From: DASRFR01 sp035651455
Lineage (GTDB): Bacteria; Acidobacteriota; Terriglobia; Terriglobales; Acidobacteriaceae
Length of the DNA: 64,000 bases
Direction of reading: 5' to 3'
Assembly (NCBI GenBank): GCA_035651455.1
Contig: DASRFR010000047.1
Span: 310,001-374,000, forward strand
The position numbers and the translations under genes are program-made. Positions 16,986-25,321 of this stretch are shown here, piece by piece. The notes under the pieces were generated by a model. That model saw only the letters and a list, made by a program, of their open reading frames with translations, was not told the origin of the DNA and did not search any database. Each line of letters begins with the position of its first letter. Position 1 is the first letter of the stretch.

Positions 16986-18407
16986 ATGAGCTTTGAGGGA
17001 GCGCCACTGCCAGACAAAGCACATCTTCTAATCGTCGATGATGAAGCCAATACGCTGGCTTCCCTTTCACGCGCATTCCGCCTTGCTGGACACGACGCGA
17101 CCGTTTGCGACAATGCCGCGAAGGCACTCGAATTGGCCAAAGGCCGTAACTTCGACTTGATCCTTTCCGACGTCGTCATGCCCAACAAGGACGGGCTGTC
17201 GTTTTTAGAGGACTTGAAGTCTCAGGGTATCGCGACCCCGGTCGTCATGATGTCGGGCCAGGCGCACATCGAGATGGCGGTGCGGGCGACCCGTCTCGGC
17301 GCCCTGGATTTCCTGGAAAAGCCCGTCTCCACCGACAAACTGTTGCTCACGATCGAGAATGCGCTACGCCTGCAGAGACTCGAAACCGAAAACCGGCAAC
17401 TGCGCCAGCGCGTTGGTAAGCACGAGATCGTGTGGAAGGGCGACACCATGCGCAAGCTGATGGCCCAGGTGGAGCGAGTGGCCGCAAGCGAGACTCGGGT
17501 GTGCATTCTGGGGGAAACCGGCACAGGAAAAGAGTTGGTTGCGCGTGCCCTGCATGAGCGCAGTCCGCGCGCTTCCCGGCCTTTCATTGCCGTTAACTGC
17601 GCGGCAGTGCCATCGGAACTGATCGAATCGGAATTGTTCGGGCACGAAAAAGGCTCCTTCACCGGCGCGGCCGGACGGCACGTTGGAAAATGCGAACAGG
17701 CGGACGGGGGAACCATCTTCCTGGATGAGATCGGCGACATGCCGCCCGCAATGCAGGCGAAACTACTGCGCGTGCTCGAGGAAGGTGAAGTAGAACGGAT
17801 TGGCGGCGACAAACGAGTTGCGGTAGACGTGCGCGTCATCGTTGCCACTCACCGCGATCTCGAATCCCAGGTTCGCGAAGGCAAGTTCCGGCAGGACCTG
17901 TTCCATCGCATCTACGTGTTTCCGCTCACGATTCCCCCATTGCGGGAGCGACGTGACGATATTCCTACGCTCGTGGAATATTTCGCGAAACAAGTCAGCT
18001 CCCAAAACGGGTGGAAGCCTACTCTGTTCACGCCCGACGCCATTGAAGCGCTTCAGGCATATTCCTGGCCGGGGAACGTTCGGGAATTGCGCAATGCAGT
18101 AGAGAGACTCATGCTGCTCGCAACCGAAGGTACTGTCGACCTCGCAACCATCGAAATGGCGCTGCCACGATCATCTTTAGCCGCATCGAATGCAGACGTG
18201 ACTGACTCGGGGTCACTAGCGCAGCGTGTGCAGGGCTTTGAGCGCGAAGTAATACTCGCAGAACTAAAACGCAATCACTACCATGTCACCAATGCAGCCA
18301 AGGCCCTGGGACTCGAGCGCAGCCACCTATACAAGAAAGCTGAGCAACTCGGAATCGATCTGCGGTCCGCACGCAGAGAACAAGAATCCGACAAGTCGCG
18401 CGACTGA
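16986..18407 (+). CDS. NtrC-family sigma-54-dependent response regulator
   Basis: A 473-residue activator with three domains. The receiver (residues 10-125) has D18/D19 and phospho-acceptor D62 in ILSDVVMPNKDG. The AAA+ domain (145-375) has Walker A GETGTGKE at 176-183, the sigma-54 contact loop GSFTGA at 223-228 (Ser for the usual Ala, a known variant) and Walker B GTIFLDEIGD. The Fis-type helix-turn-helix lies at 415-460 (NHYHVTNAAKALGLERSHLY). On phosphorylation it should remodel sigma-54 polymerase at distant enhancers. It follows the NtrY-like kinase on the same strand, and the pair resembles NtrY/NtrX in arrangement. Target genes are unknown; the CocE-type gene downstream is a candidate. 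Confidence 0.95.
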   Translation: MSFEGAPLPDKAHLLIVDDEANTLASLSRAFRLAGHDATVCDNAAKALELAKGRNFDLILSDVVMPNKDGLSFLEDLKSQGIATPVVMMSGQAHIEMAVRATRLGALDFLEKPVSTDKLLLTIENALRLQRLETENRQLRQRVGKHEIVWKGDTMRKLMAQVERVAASETRVCILGETGTGKELVARALHERSPRASRPFIAVNCAAVPSELIESELFGHEKGSFTGAAGRHVGKCEQADGGTIFLDEIGDMPPAMQAKLLRVLEEGEVERIGGDKRVAVDVRVIVATHRDLESQVREGKFRQDLFHRIYVFPLTIPPLRERRDDIPTLVEYFAKQVSSQNGWKPTLFTPDAIEALQAYSWPGNVRELRNAVERLMLLATEGTVDLATIEMALPRSSLAASNADVTDSGSLAQRVQGFEREVILAELKRNHYHVTNAAKALGLERSHLYKKAEQLGIDLRSARREQESDKSRD

Positions 18408-18486
18408 CGACTGCTTTATCCGGAGTGCATTTGCATCCCGCCCCCTGGGAGATATCCCGGCTTCCACGCTCTGCCTCGTGACAATC

Positions 18487-20508
18487 ATGCGCTTGCTGCT
18501 CTGTACTCCTGTCTTTGCGACCATTCCGCCTTCTGCTCCGAAGTATGCCGTGCGCATGCAGCAAGCATGGATTCGTATGAACGATGGCGTCCGTCTGTCC
18601 GCGACTCTGTATATGCCCGATGGCGCGGCGCCGGGCGAAAAGTTTCCTGCCATCCTCGAGTACCTGCCGTATCGCAAGGACGATGCAATGGCGAAGCGCG
18701 ACTACAGCATTCACTCATATTTCGCGCATCGTGGTTACGTTAATGCGCGGGTCGACATTCGCGGCACAGGCACGAGTGAAGGCGTACCACCCGACCGTGA
18801 ATACTCGCAGCAAGAGCAAATGGACGGTGAGCAAGTCATCGCATGGCTTGCGCGCCAGCAATGGTCGAACGGCAACGTCGGGATGATGGGCATTTCCTGG
18901 AGCGGCTTCAACTCGATCCAGATGGCAATGCGCCAACCTCCTGCGCTAAAGACGATCCTCGCCATCGATGCCACGGAAGAGTTGTTCCATGACGACATTC
19001 ACTACATCGACGGCATGATGCACCTCGATGAATTCGAACTCGACATGGACCTGGCGCCGGGCATTACCGGAGCGCCGACTTATACCCTGGACGAAAAAGT
19101 GCTTGGACCACGGTTCGAGTCAGCGCCATGGTCGCTCCTCTACCTGAAGCATCAACGCGACGGCGGATTCTGGCGCTCTCCCGTGCGTCCACTGGCAGAC
19201 GTGAAAGTGCCCTGTTTTCTGATTGGGGGATTGCTCGACGGTTATCGTGACAGCATTCCGCGTATGCTCGAGCAGGTAAAGGCGCCGGTGAAGGCGATTG
19301 TCGGCCCGTGGAACCACACTTTTCCGCATGACGCCGTGCCGGGGCCGCAAATCGAGTGGCGCGAAGACGCCGTCCGCTGGTTCGACTATTGGTTGAAGGG
19401 CAATGACACGGGCGTGCTGAACGATCCCAAGCTCATTATCTACATGCGCGGGTGGTACCCGCCAGATCCCAACCTCGTGACTGTTCCGGGCGAGTGGCGT
19501 GTGGAAAATTCCTGGCCACCAACGGACGCGAAATCTTCAACATTTTTCTTTCAACCGGATCACGCCCTCGCGACGCAGGCCGCGGCCTCCGACGTAAACC
19601 ATCAACTCAAATACGTTCCTTCCATCGGAGCAGAAGCTGGCTTTTGGTGGGGCGAGTTACTCACCGACCAGCGCCCGGTCGACGCATTCAGCCTGGTCTA
19701 CGATTCGACGCCGCTCGAACAGGAACTGGGGATTCTCGGTCGACCGCACGCGATCTTACAGGCTTCCTCGACGGCGCCACTTGCCGATTGGTTTGCGCGT
19801 TTGTCCGATGTTGCGCCCGACGGCACGGTCACGCTGGTTACGGGCGCCGGATTAAACTCAGCTCAACGCGAGTCCCTGAGCGATCCCCAAGACGTTGAGG
19901 CAGGCAAGACGTACCCTCTCGATGTTGAAATGCACCTGACGTCGTGGGTTTTCCCTAAAGGCCATCGCATCCGGGTCGCAATCTCAAATGCGCTCTGGCC
20001 AATGATTTGGCCAGCGCCGAAGGCGATGACCACTTCCCTCTATCTAGGCGGCAACGCAGGTTCACGCCTGCTTCTGCCAGTGGTTCCCGCGCATACCGGT
20101 CGAGCGCCTGAATTCCCTCCGCTCGAGCCCACAGATCAGCGCAATGACATTCACGTCTCCGGCGGGAATTGGCCAGGAGCATGGAGATTGGAGCGCGACC
20201 AACTGCACCAGAAAAGCAAAATTTACAGGGATGGAAAATCGGAAACCGAGTATCCATGGGGAAAAGAGACGGATATCGAGCACTTGACCTACGAGGCCGA
20301 CGATGCAAATCCGGCGGCCAGCAGCGTTCTGGGGGAGGCCGAAACCGTGCTGGCGCTCCCCGGCCGGGTGCTGACCTGGCGTGGTCACCTCTCAGTCAGC
20401 AGTAACGAGCGAGACTTCTTTTACAAGTACACGCGCGAGTTGTTAAGAGACAACAAAGTCCTGAAACAGAAGACCTGGCAGGAGACGATACCGCGCGATC
20501 ATCAATAA
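18487..20508 (+). CDS. CocE/NonD-type alpha/beta hydrolase (X-Pro dipeptidyl-peptidase S15 family)
   Basis: A 673-residue hydrolase. The S15-like alpha/beta domain shows RMNDGVRLSATLYMPDG, VDIRGTGTSEG and the nucleophile S137 in GMMGISWSG, with the acid D251 in GGLLDGYRDS and H277 in VGPWNHTFPHD, the order and spacing of cocaine esterase. The C-terminal jelly-roll domain follows (MHLTSWVFPKGHRIRVAIS). Members cleave esters or amides, including acyl-peptide and beta-lactam-like substrates; the substrate here is unknown. ATG at 18487 is chosen for a short hydrophobic start that may be an export signal, though upstream in-frame starts exist. It begins 79 bases after the NtrC-like gene and is convergent with the Rieske gene. 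Confidence 0.9.
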   Translation: MRLLLCTPVFATIPPSAPKYAVRMQQAWIRMNDGVRLSATLYMPDGAAPGEKFPAILEYLPYRKDDAMAKRDYSIHSYFAHRGYVNARVDIRGTGTSEGVPPDREYSQQEQMDGEQVIAWLARQQWSNGNVGMMGISWSGFNSIQMAMRQPPALKTILAIDATEELFHDDIHYIDGMMHLDEFELDMDLAPGITGAPTYTLDEKVLGPRFESAPWSLLYLKHQRDGGFWRSPVRPLADVKVPCFLIGGLLDGYRDSIPRMLEQVKAPVKAIVGPWNHTFPHDAVPGPQIEWREDAVRWFDYWLKGNDTGVLNDPKLIIYMRGWYPPDPNLVTVPGEWRVENSWPPTDAKSSTFFFQPDHALATQAAASDVNHQLKYVPSIGAEAGFWWGELLTDQRPVDAFSLVYDSTPLEQELGILGRPHAILQASSTAPLADWFARLSDVAPDGTVTLVTGAGLNSAQRESLSDPQDVEAGKTYPLDVEMHLTSWVFPKGHRIRVAISNALWPMIWPAPKAMTTSLYLGGNAGSRLLLPVVPAHTGRAPEFPPLEPTDQRNDIHVSGGNWPGAWRLERDQLHQKSKIYRDGKSETEYPWGKETDIEHLTYEADDANPAASSVLGEAETVLALPGRVLTWRGHLSVSSNERDFFYKYTRELLRDNKVLKQKTWQETIPRDHQ

Positions 20509-20513
20509 TCCGA

Positions 20514-21647
20514 CTAGTCGGCCGCCGCGGCCGTCGTTCCCAGGCCCCTCTTGAGATCCGCCGCCAGTAACTGGTGAAACAGTTGCTCTCCCGCTTCGCG
20601 CCGTGCCGAAAGCCGCCCCGCTCCATAGGCACGAGATTTCAACCCGCGCTGCACATCCTCGCAGATGCCGAGGTCCTCGTCTTGCACGCGATCGCCCACG
20701 GCGATCGACTGTGAGTTATATTCCCGCGCGGCTTCGCTTATGTCGCCAAAAAAGAAATCGAAAATCACCGTGCAATGGTCGACGTCCAGCGGGATCACCA
20801 AATTCGTATCCATGTAGCCGGCGTAGCAGTTGATCATGAGATTGGGATATTGCCAGAAGTACCAGGCACGATCGCCTTTGCGAGTCGCGCCGGTGGCCGC
20901 ATCTTCATCGGAGGCGACCATCGGGCTCGACTGCAGGCAATAGCGATCTTCGTTTTCGATGGTGTACTTCTTGTAGTCGAGCACGCTATTCAGGCCCTTG
21001 TGCAAGTGAGGGACGTGATAGCCGCCGTCCAGGTAGTTATCGACAAAGACCTTCCAGTTGCAATGGATGTTGTATACGCGGCGGTCAAAGTAGTGTAGCT
21101 TGCTGATGCCCAGGGGACTCACTCGATTGACGAGTCCTCCCAGAAAATCCTTCAGCGCCGCGGCATGTGGGTCGAGATTAACGAATACGAAATTCTCCCA
21201 GGCTTCGACGCGCACCGGGACCAGACCATTTTGCTGGCGGTCGAAATTCTTCACCCCCTCGAACTCCGGCATGCCCTTGAGAGAGCCGTCTAAACCGTAA
21301 TTCCAGCCGTGATACGGACAATGCAGGATCTGTGCGGTTCCGCACGGTTCCGTAACCACCGCCGCGGCATGATGTCGACACACGTTGAAAAACGCCCGCA
21401 ACACGCCGTCACTCCCACGCACCGCGACAATGGGTTCAGCGGCCACGGTCGCACGCAGGAATTGCCCAGGGTTCTTCAACTGCTCCACGCGACCGATCAT
21501 CTGCCAGGTCCTGCTGAATACGGTCTGGCGCTCCAGTTCGGCGATCCGGCAATCCACATACCAGGGAGCTGGGATGGTTGAAGCTTCCGTTAGAGGCGCG
21601 TGTTCGTCGTAGAGGGCGAGGATTTGGTCGAGAGGCTTTTGTGTCAT
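20514..21647 (-). CDS. Rieske non-heme iron oxygenase, choline-monooxygenase / GbcA-like
   Basis: A 377-residue oxygenase alpha subunit. The Rieske [2Fe-2S] ligands are C90 and H92 (NVCRHH) and C110 and H113 (HCPYHGW). The mononuclear iron site is D207, H211, H216 in DNYLDGGYHVPHLHKGL and a late Asp (about D325, in VQDEDLGICEDVQRGL). The DNYLDGGYHVP segment and the late D..CE.VQ.GL segment closely follow plant choline monooxygenase and bacterial glycine-betaine monooxygenase. It should hydroxylate or demethylate a quaternary amine using electrons from a reductase, which is not encoded next to it. It lies 36 bases downstream of the TetR gene, probably co-transcribed. The exact substrate (betaine, choline, carnitine or stachydrine) is open. 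Confidence 0.88.
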   Translation of the reverse strand: MTQKPLDQILALYDEHAPLTEASTIPAPWYVDCRIAELERQTVFSRTWQMIGRVEQLKNPGQFLRATVAAEPIVAVRGSDGVLRAFFNVCRHHAAAVVTEPCGTAQILHCPYHGWNYGLDGSLKGMPEFEGVKNFDRQQNGLVPVRVEAWENFVFVNLDPHAAALKDFLGGLVNRVSPLGISKLHYFDRRVYNIHCNWKVFVDNYLDGGYHVPHLHKGLNSVLDYKKYTIENEDRYCLQSSPMVASDEDAATGATRKGDRAWYFWQYPNLMINCYAGYMDTNLVIPLDVDHCTVIFDFFFGDISEAAREYNSQSIAVGDRVQDEDLGICEDVQRGLKSRAYGAGRLSARREAGEQLFHQLLAADLKRGLGTTAAAAD

Positions 21648-21683
21648 GAGATTTTCTTTGCTACCCAGCTTTGTTTTGCCGTC

Positions 21684-22364
21684 CTATGCACCGATGGCAC
21701 GCCGCAGAATATCGAGAAACTGGTTAATCCGCGCTTCCTTCTTCTCCAGGCTCTCCCCTTGCCTGCGGAAAAGGCCGGGATCCAGTTCTTCCGTCAGCAG
21801 CGCGTCCTGAAAGCGTTCCATGGTCCAGTCAAGAATGGAGACGATCATCTCCAAGTCCAGATCTTTTCTCAGTTCGTTGCGCTGCATACCGAAGCGGACA
21901 AAGGCGACGGTCCCGTAAGGATCTTCCGCCATGAAGAAACGATTGATCTCCCGCTTGAGAGCCATGTCCGTGCCATAGTTCCCGAGCAAGGAAACCCGGT
22001 AAGGTATCCAATCTTCGTGCACCAGGTGCTCGGTTTGAGCTAGCCAGTAGCGGAGGACCTCGAAGAATCCACCCTCGCGAATCTGGGCGGGAGCATCCAG
22101 ATAGGCGGGGAAGGAGCGAACTGCCTTCTTGTAGACCTCAAAAAACAGCCCATCCTTGCTGCCGAAGTGCTGAAAGATCGAACCCTTGGCGATGCCGAGT
22201 TCGGTCGCGATATCGCCGACCCGTGCGGAGTGATAACCCTGTTCGGCAAAATGCCGCATTGCAGCGTCCACGATGCGCGTCCGCTTCGCCTCGGAGCGAG
22301 GACGCGGTGGTGAATGCCGCCGGTAACGTGGTGGAGTTGCCAGGCTGGCGCCGATTCCGCTCAT
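21684..22364 (-). CDS. TetR-family transcriptional regulator
   Basis: A 226-residue repressor-type protein. Residues 25-75 form the TetR DNA-binding domain: RTRIVDAAMRHFAEQGYHSA, then VGDIATELGIAKGSIFQHFGSKDGLFFEVY. The C-terminal domain of about 150 residues is helical and variable and should bind the inducer. The first 22 residues are Pro/Arg-rich. It lies upstream of the Rieske oxygenase gene on the same strand and is divergent from the FAD oxidoreductase operon, so it most likely controls both from the shared 102-base region, with the amine or a breakdown product as inducer. That arrangement is seen directly; the control is inferred. Confidence 0.93.
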   Translation of the reverse strand: MSGIGASLATPPRYRRHSPPRPRSEAKRTRIVDAAMRHFAEQGYHSARVGDIATELGIAKGSIFQHFGSKDGLFFEVYKKAVRSFPAYLDAPAQIREGGFFEVLRYWLAQTEHLVHEDWIPYRVSLLGNYGTDMALKREINRFFMAEDPYGTVAFVRFGMQRNELRKDLDLEMIVSILDWTMERFQDALLTEELDPGLFRRQGESLEKKEARINQFLDILRRAIGA

Positions 22365-22466
22365 TGCAATGACCTCAAGTCACGGAACAATACCTAAATT
22401 TTCCCTTCAATTCAATTCATTTTTTTGGGACTCTGCGCTAATGTAAGTTGCCGCTGGTTAGATTGA
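22365..22466. promoter_or_regulatory. Divergent promoter region of the amine locus
   Basis: The 102 bases between the TetR gene and the FAD oxidoreductase operon are clearly more AT-rich than the surrounding genes, with a tandem CAATTCAATTCATTTTTTT tract. This is where the TetR protein should bind. No clean palindrome is obvious by eye. Confidence 0.45.
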
Positions 22467-24122
22467 GTGACCGTAAGTCATCGGCTTGCAAAGATCTTGT
22501 CCAACCACAATCGACCATACGACGCGATCATCGTAGGCGCAGGGCATAACGGCCTGACCGCCGCCGCCTATCTCGCCCGGGCCGGTATGTCGGTGCTCGT
22601 ACTGGAGCGGCGCGAGATGGTAGGAGGCTGCTGCGTCACCGAAGAGATCGCGCCCGGTTGCCGCGTCTCAACGACCTCGTACATCGCCAGCATGCTGCGC
22701 CCTGAAATCATCACCGATCTCAAGCTCGCTGAGCACGGTTTGCGCATGGTGCCGTGCGATCCCGCCATTCAAGTAGCTTTCCCCGATGGGCAAGTTGTGC
22801 CCTGGTGGGCGGATCGCGATCGCGCGGTCGCGGAGTTCCGAAAATTCTCAGTGAAAGATGCGGAGACGTTTACGCGTGTTGACAACCAGTTGAAAAAGCT
22901 GGCGCGTTATTTGCAACCGTTTTTTCTAGAGCCGCCACCGCAAGTAGATACCGGCAGCATGCAAGGCTGGTCAGACCTGTTTCGTGTGGGCAAGAGATTT
23001 CGTTCCATTTCGAACCTGGAGATCGCCCAACTGATTTCGTTCCTGACCGGCAGCCTGGGGGAGTTTCTCGATCGCCATTACGAATCCGACAAAATCAAAA
23101 CCATGTTCCTGGCTAACAACGTGTACGGGAAGCATGGCGGTCCTTACCAGCCGGGCACCGCAATTGGGCTTCTGTTCCACTTGCTCAGCGGCGGTGAGCA
23201 CGAGCTGCAAGGATTCTACGGACACGTCATGGGCGGTATGGGCGCGATTACCCAGGCATTGGCGGCTGCCGGACGCAAATTGGGTGTCGAAATCCGCACG
23301 TCATCGCCTGTGGCTGCGATCGATTCCCGTCACGGCGTCGTGCGCGGCGTGGTGCTCGAAGATGGCACAGAAATTCCCGCCAGGCTTGTGCTCTCGAATG
23401 CCGATCCCAAGCGCAGCTTCCTGAAAATGGTGGATTCACGCGAATTACCATCCGATTTTGTTGACGCGGTGCGGGGAATCAAGATGGACGGGCCTTGCGC
23501 AAAGGTGAATATGGTTCTGGCTGAAGAGCCTCGCTTCACCGGCACATCCACGAGCGCGACACCGCTGGAACGGACCTTCTACACCCTGGTACCGTCTCTC
23601 GAGTTTGCCGAGCGCTGCTACGATGTCAGCAAATTCGGCGAAATTCCCGAAGAGCTATGGGTTGACTGCGTCGTATCTTCGAATGCGGATGATTCCCTTG
23701 CTCCTGCCGGGAAGCACATCCTCACCTGCTTTGTGCAGTATGTTCCCTACCACCTGCGCCAAGGGAACTGGGACGACAAACGCGAGTTGTTAGGGGATCG
23801 CGTCGTGAAAAAGATTGGCGAGTATGCTCCCAATGTTCCTGGAGCCATCATCGCGCGTCAGGTCCTTACACCACTTGACCTGGAACGAACGTACGGACTG
23901 ACGGAAGGCAACATTTTTCACGGTGACTTGCGGTTGGAACAGCTGTTCTTCATGAGACCGGTTGCGGGATGGTCGCAATACCGGACGCCCATCGCCGGAC
24001 TCTACCTCTGCGGTGCAGGCGCGCATCCGGGAGGAGGGGTGACGGGGGCCCCGGGGCATAACTGCGCGCACCAAATCTTGCGGGACAGCAAGCGCCGGCG
24101 CATGAAGGGAGCGGCGGCATGA
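22467..24122 (+). CDS. FAD/NAD(P)-dependent oxidoreductase of the phytoene-desaturase / PYROXD2 type
   Basis: A 551-residue flavoprotein. The N-terminal dinucleotide-binding motif is DAIIVGAGHNGLTAAAYLAR, followed by VLVLERREMVGGCC, as in CrtI- and PYROXD2-like enzymes. The C-terminal FAD contact region reads PIAGLYLCGAGAHPGGGVTG. There is no carotenoid gene nearby, so pigment desaturation is unlikely. In this locus it may oxidise an amine or a carbonyl intermediate, or deliver electrons. GTG at 22467 is the start used; a TTG at 22498, closer to the flavin motif, is possible. It overlaps the next gene by four bases (ATGA), so expression is coupled to the DAO-type enzyme. Confidence 0.88.
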   Translation: MTVSHRLAKILSNHNRPYDAIIVGAGHNGLTAAAYLARAGMSVLVLERREMVGGCCVTEEIAPGCRVSTTSYIASMLRPEIITDLKLAEHGLRMVPCDPAIQVAFPDGQVVPWWADRDRAVAEFRKFSVKDAETFTRVDNQLKKLARYLQPFFLEPPPQVDTGSMQGWSDLFRVGKRFRSISNLEIAQLISFLTGSLGEFLDRHYESDKIKTMFLANNVYGKHGGPYQPGTAIGLLFHLLSGGEHELQGFYGHVMGGMGAITQALAAAGRKLGVEIRTSSPVAAIDSRHGVVRGVVLEDGTEIPARLVLSNADPKRSFLKMVDSRELPSDFVDAVRGIKMDGPCAKVNMVLAEEPRFTGTSTSATPLERTFYTLVPSLEFAERCYDVSKFGEIPEELWVDCVVSSNADDSLAPAGKHILTCFVQYVPYHLRQGNWDDKRELLGDRVVKKIGEYAPNVPGAIIARQVLTPLDLERTYGLTEGNIFHGDLRLEQLFFMRPVAGWSQYRTPIAGLYLCGAGAHPGGGVTGAPGHNCAHQILRDSKRRRMKGAAA

Positions 24123-25303
24123 ACAATGGCAGCTCTCATAAGAAAACCGCTGACATCCTGATTGTGGGCGCAGGAGTCATGGGGTCATCTATCGCTTTCC
24201 ATCTTGCGCAACGGGGTACCCGCAATGTGACCGTCGTCGAGAAGGATCATGTTGGTCGCGGCGGCAGTGGCCGATCATCCGCGCTCATTCGAATGCATTA
24301 CAGCTATGCGCCAGAGGTGCAGCTAGCGCTCATCAGCTTGCGGATTTTTCAAAACTGGAAAGAAATCGTTGGCGAGCCTGGCGATTTCCGCAGAACGGGC
24401 TTCGTGCGCATCGTGCATCCCAACGAATCCGAGCGGCTTAAGCTCAACGTCGAAATGCAACGGTCGTTAGGCGTCACAGTTGAACTGCTGGATCGCCGGC
24501 ACTTGGCAGAACTCGAGCCCGACTGGGTCGTTGACGACGTCGAACTCGCGGCCTATGAGCCTGATTCTGGTTATGGCGATGGCGCCGGAGCGGCCAACGA
24601 CTTCCTCTCGCGCGCGCGGGAGCTTGGCGTGAATTACCTGCCGAGAACCCGGGTCACTTCATTTGTTAGGCAGAGCGGGAAAATTCGTGCCGTAGACACG
24701 GACTCCGGCTCGATCGACGCTCCGATCGTGGTGGTCGCAACCGGCCCATGGACGCGGGAACTCTTCCGGCAGCTCGGTTTTGATCTTCCTATCGAGCCAG
24801 AGTTTCACCAGGTTGCCATGTTGAAGAACCCGCCAGGCATGCAGGGCGGCGGTTGCGCCTGCATCGACTCTGTAACTGCGACCTACTTCCGCTCTGACGG
24901 GCCCGACAAATTCCTGGCGGGCGATTTCTACGGTCAGCGAGGTGTCGATCCTGATAATTTTCCCCAACGAGCCCGTGACGAGTGCTTAGAAGAAATTATC
25001 GGGCGCGCCTGCCGTCGCGTACCGAAACTGGAGAATGCCGAAATTCTGCGCGGCGTGACTGGCATGTATGACATGACGCCCGACTGTCGCCCCCTGTTGG
25101 GAGAGGTCCCTGGGGTGTCCGGTTTGTACCTGTGCGCAGGTTTTTCCGGAATGGGCTTCAAAATTTCTCCGGCTATTGGTCTGGTTATGTCCGAACTGCT
25201 GCTGGATGGGCGAGCGCAGGCCGTCGATATAACTTCATTTCGCCCGGGACGATTTGCGGAAGGGCAACCGATCAAAGCCGAATACGAATACGTGGACGAC
25301 TAA
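24119..25303 (+). CDS. FAD-dependent amine oxidoreductase of the DAO family (sarcosine/dimethylglycine oxidase-like)
   Basis: A 394-residue flavoprotein. The flavin motif ILIVGAGVMGSSIAFHLAQ is followed by VEKDHVGRGGSGRSSALI, typical of sarcosine-oxidase-beta and glycine-oxidase-like proteins. The C-terminal GVTGMYDMTPDCRPLLGEV and LYLCAGFSGMGFKISPAIG are also DAO-family marks. Such enzymes remove N-methyl groups from dimethylglycine or sarcosine, or oxidise other secondary and tertiary amines. It is coupled by overlap to the preceding FAD gene and lies 18 bases before the BHMT-like gene. Together with the Rieske enzyme it would continue stepwise demethylation of betaine; this is inferred from context. 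Confidence 0.88.
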   Translation: MNNGSSHKKTADILIVGAGVMGSSIAFHLAQRGTRNVTVVEKDHVGRGGSGRSSALIRMHYSYAPEVQLALISLRIFQNWKEIVGEPGDFRRTGFVRIVHPNESERLKLNVEMQRSLGVTVELLDRRHLAELEPDWVVDDVELAAYEPDSGYGDGAGAANDFLSRARELGVNYLPRTRVTSFVRQSGKIRAVDTDSGSIDAPIVVVATGPWTRELFRQLGFDLPIEPEFHQVAMLKNPPGMQGGGCACIDSVTATYFRSDGPDKFLAGDFYGQRGVDPDNFPQRARDECLEEIIGRACRRVPKLENAEILRGVTGMYDMTPDCRPLLGEVPGVSGLYLCAGFSGMGFKISPAIGLVMSELLLDGRAQAVDITSFRPGRFAEGQPIKAEYEYVDD

Positions 25304-25321
25304 TCTTCGTGAGGAGCAAAC

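Noticed and set aside
20510..20521. Twelve-base palindrome CCGACTAGTCGG between the convergent hydrolase and Rieske genes
   Set aside because: No loop, no T-run and very short; it lies across the stop region and is plausible by chance.
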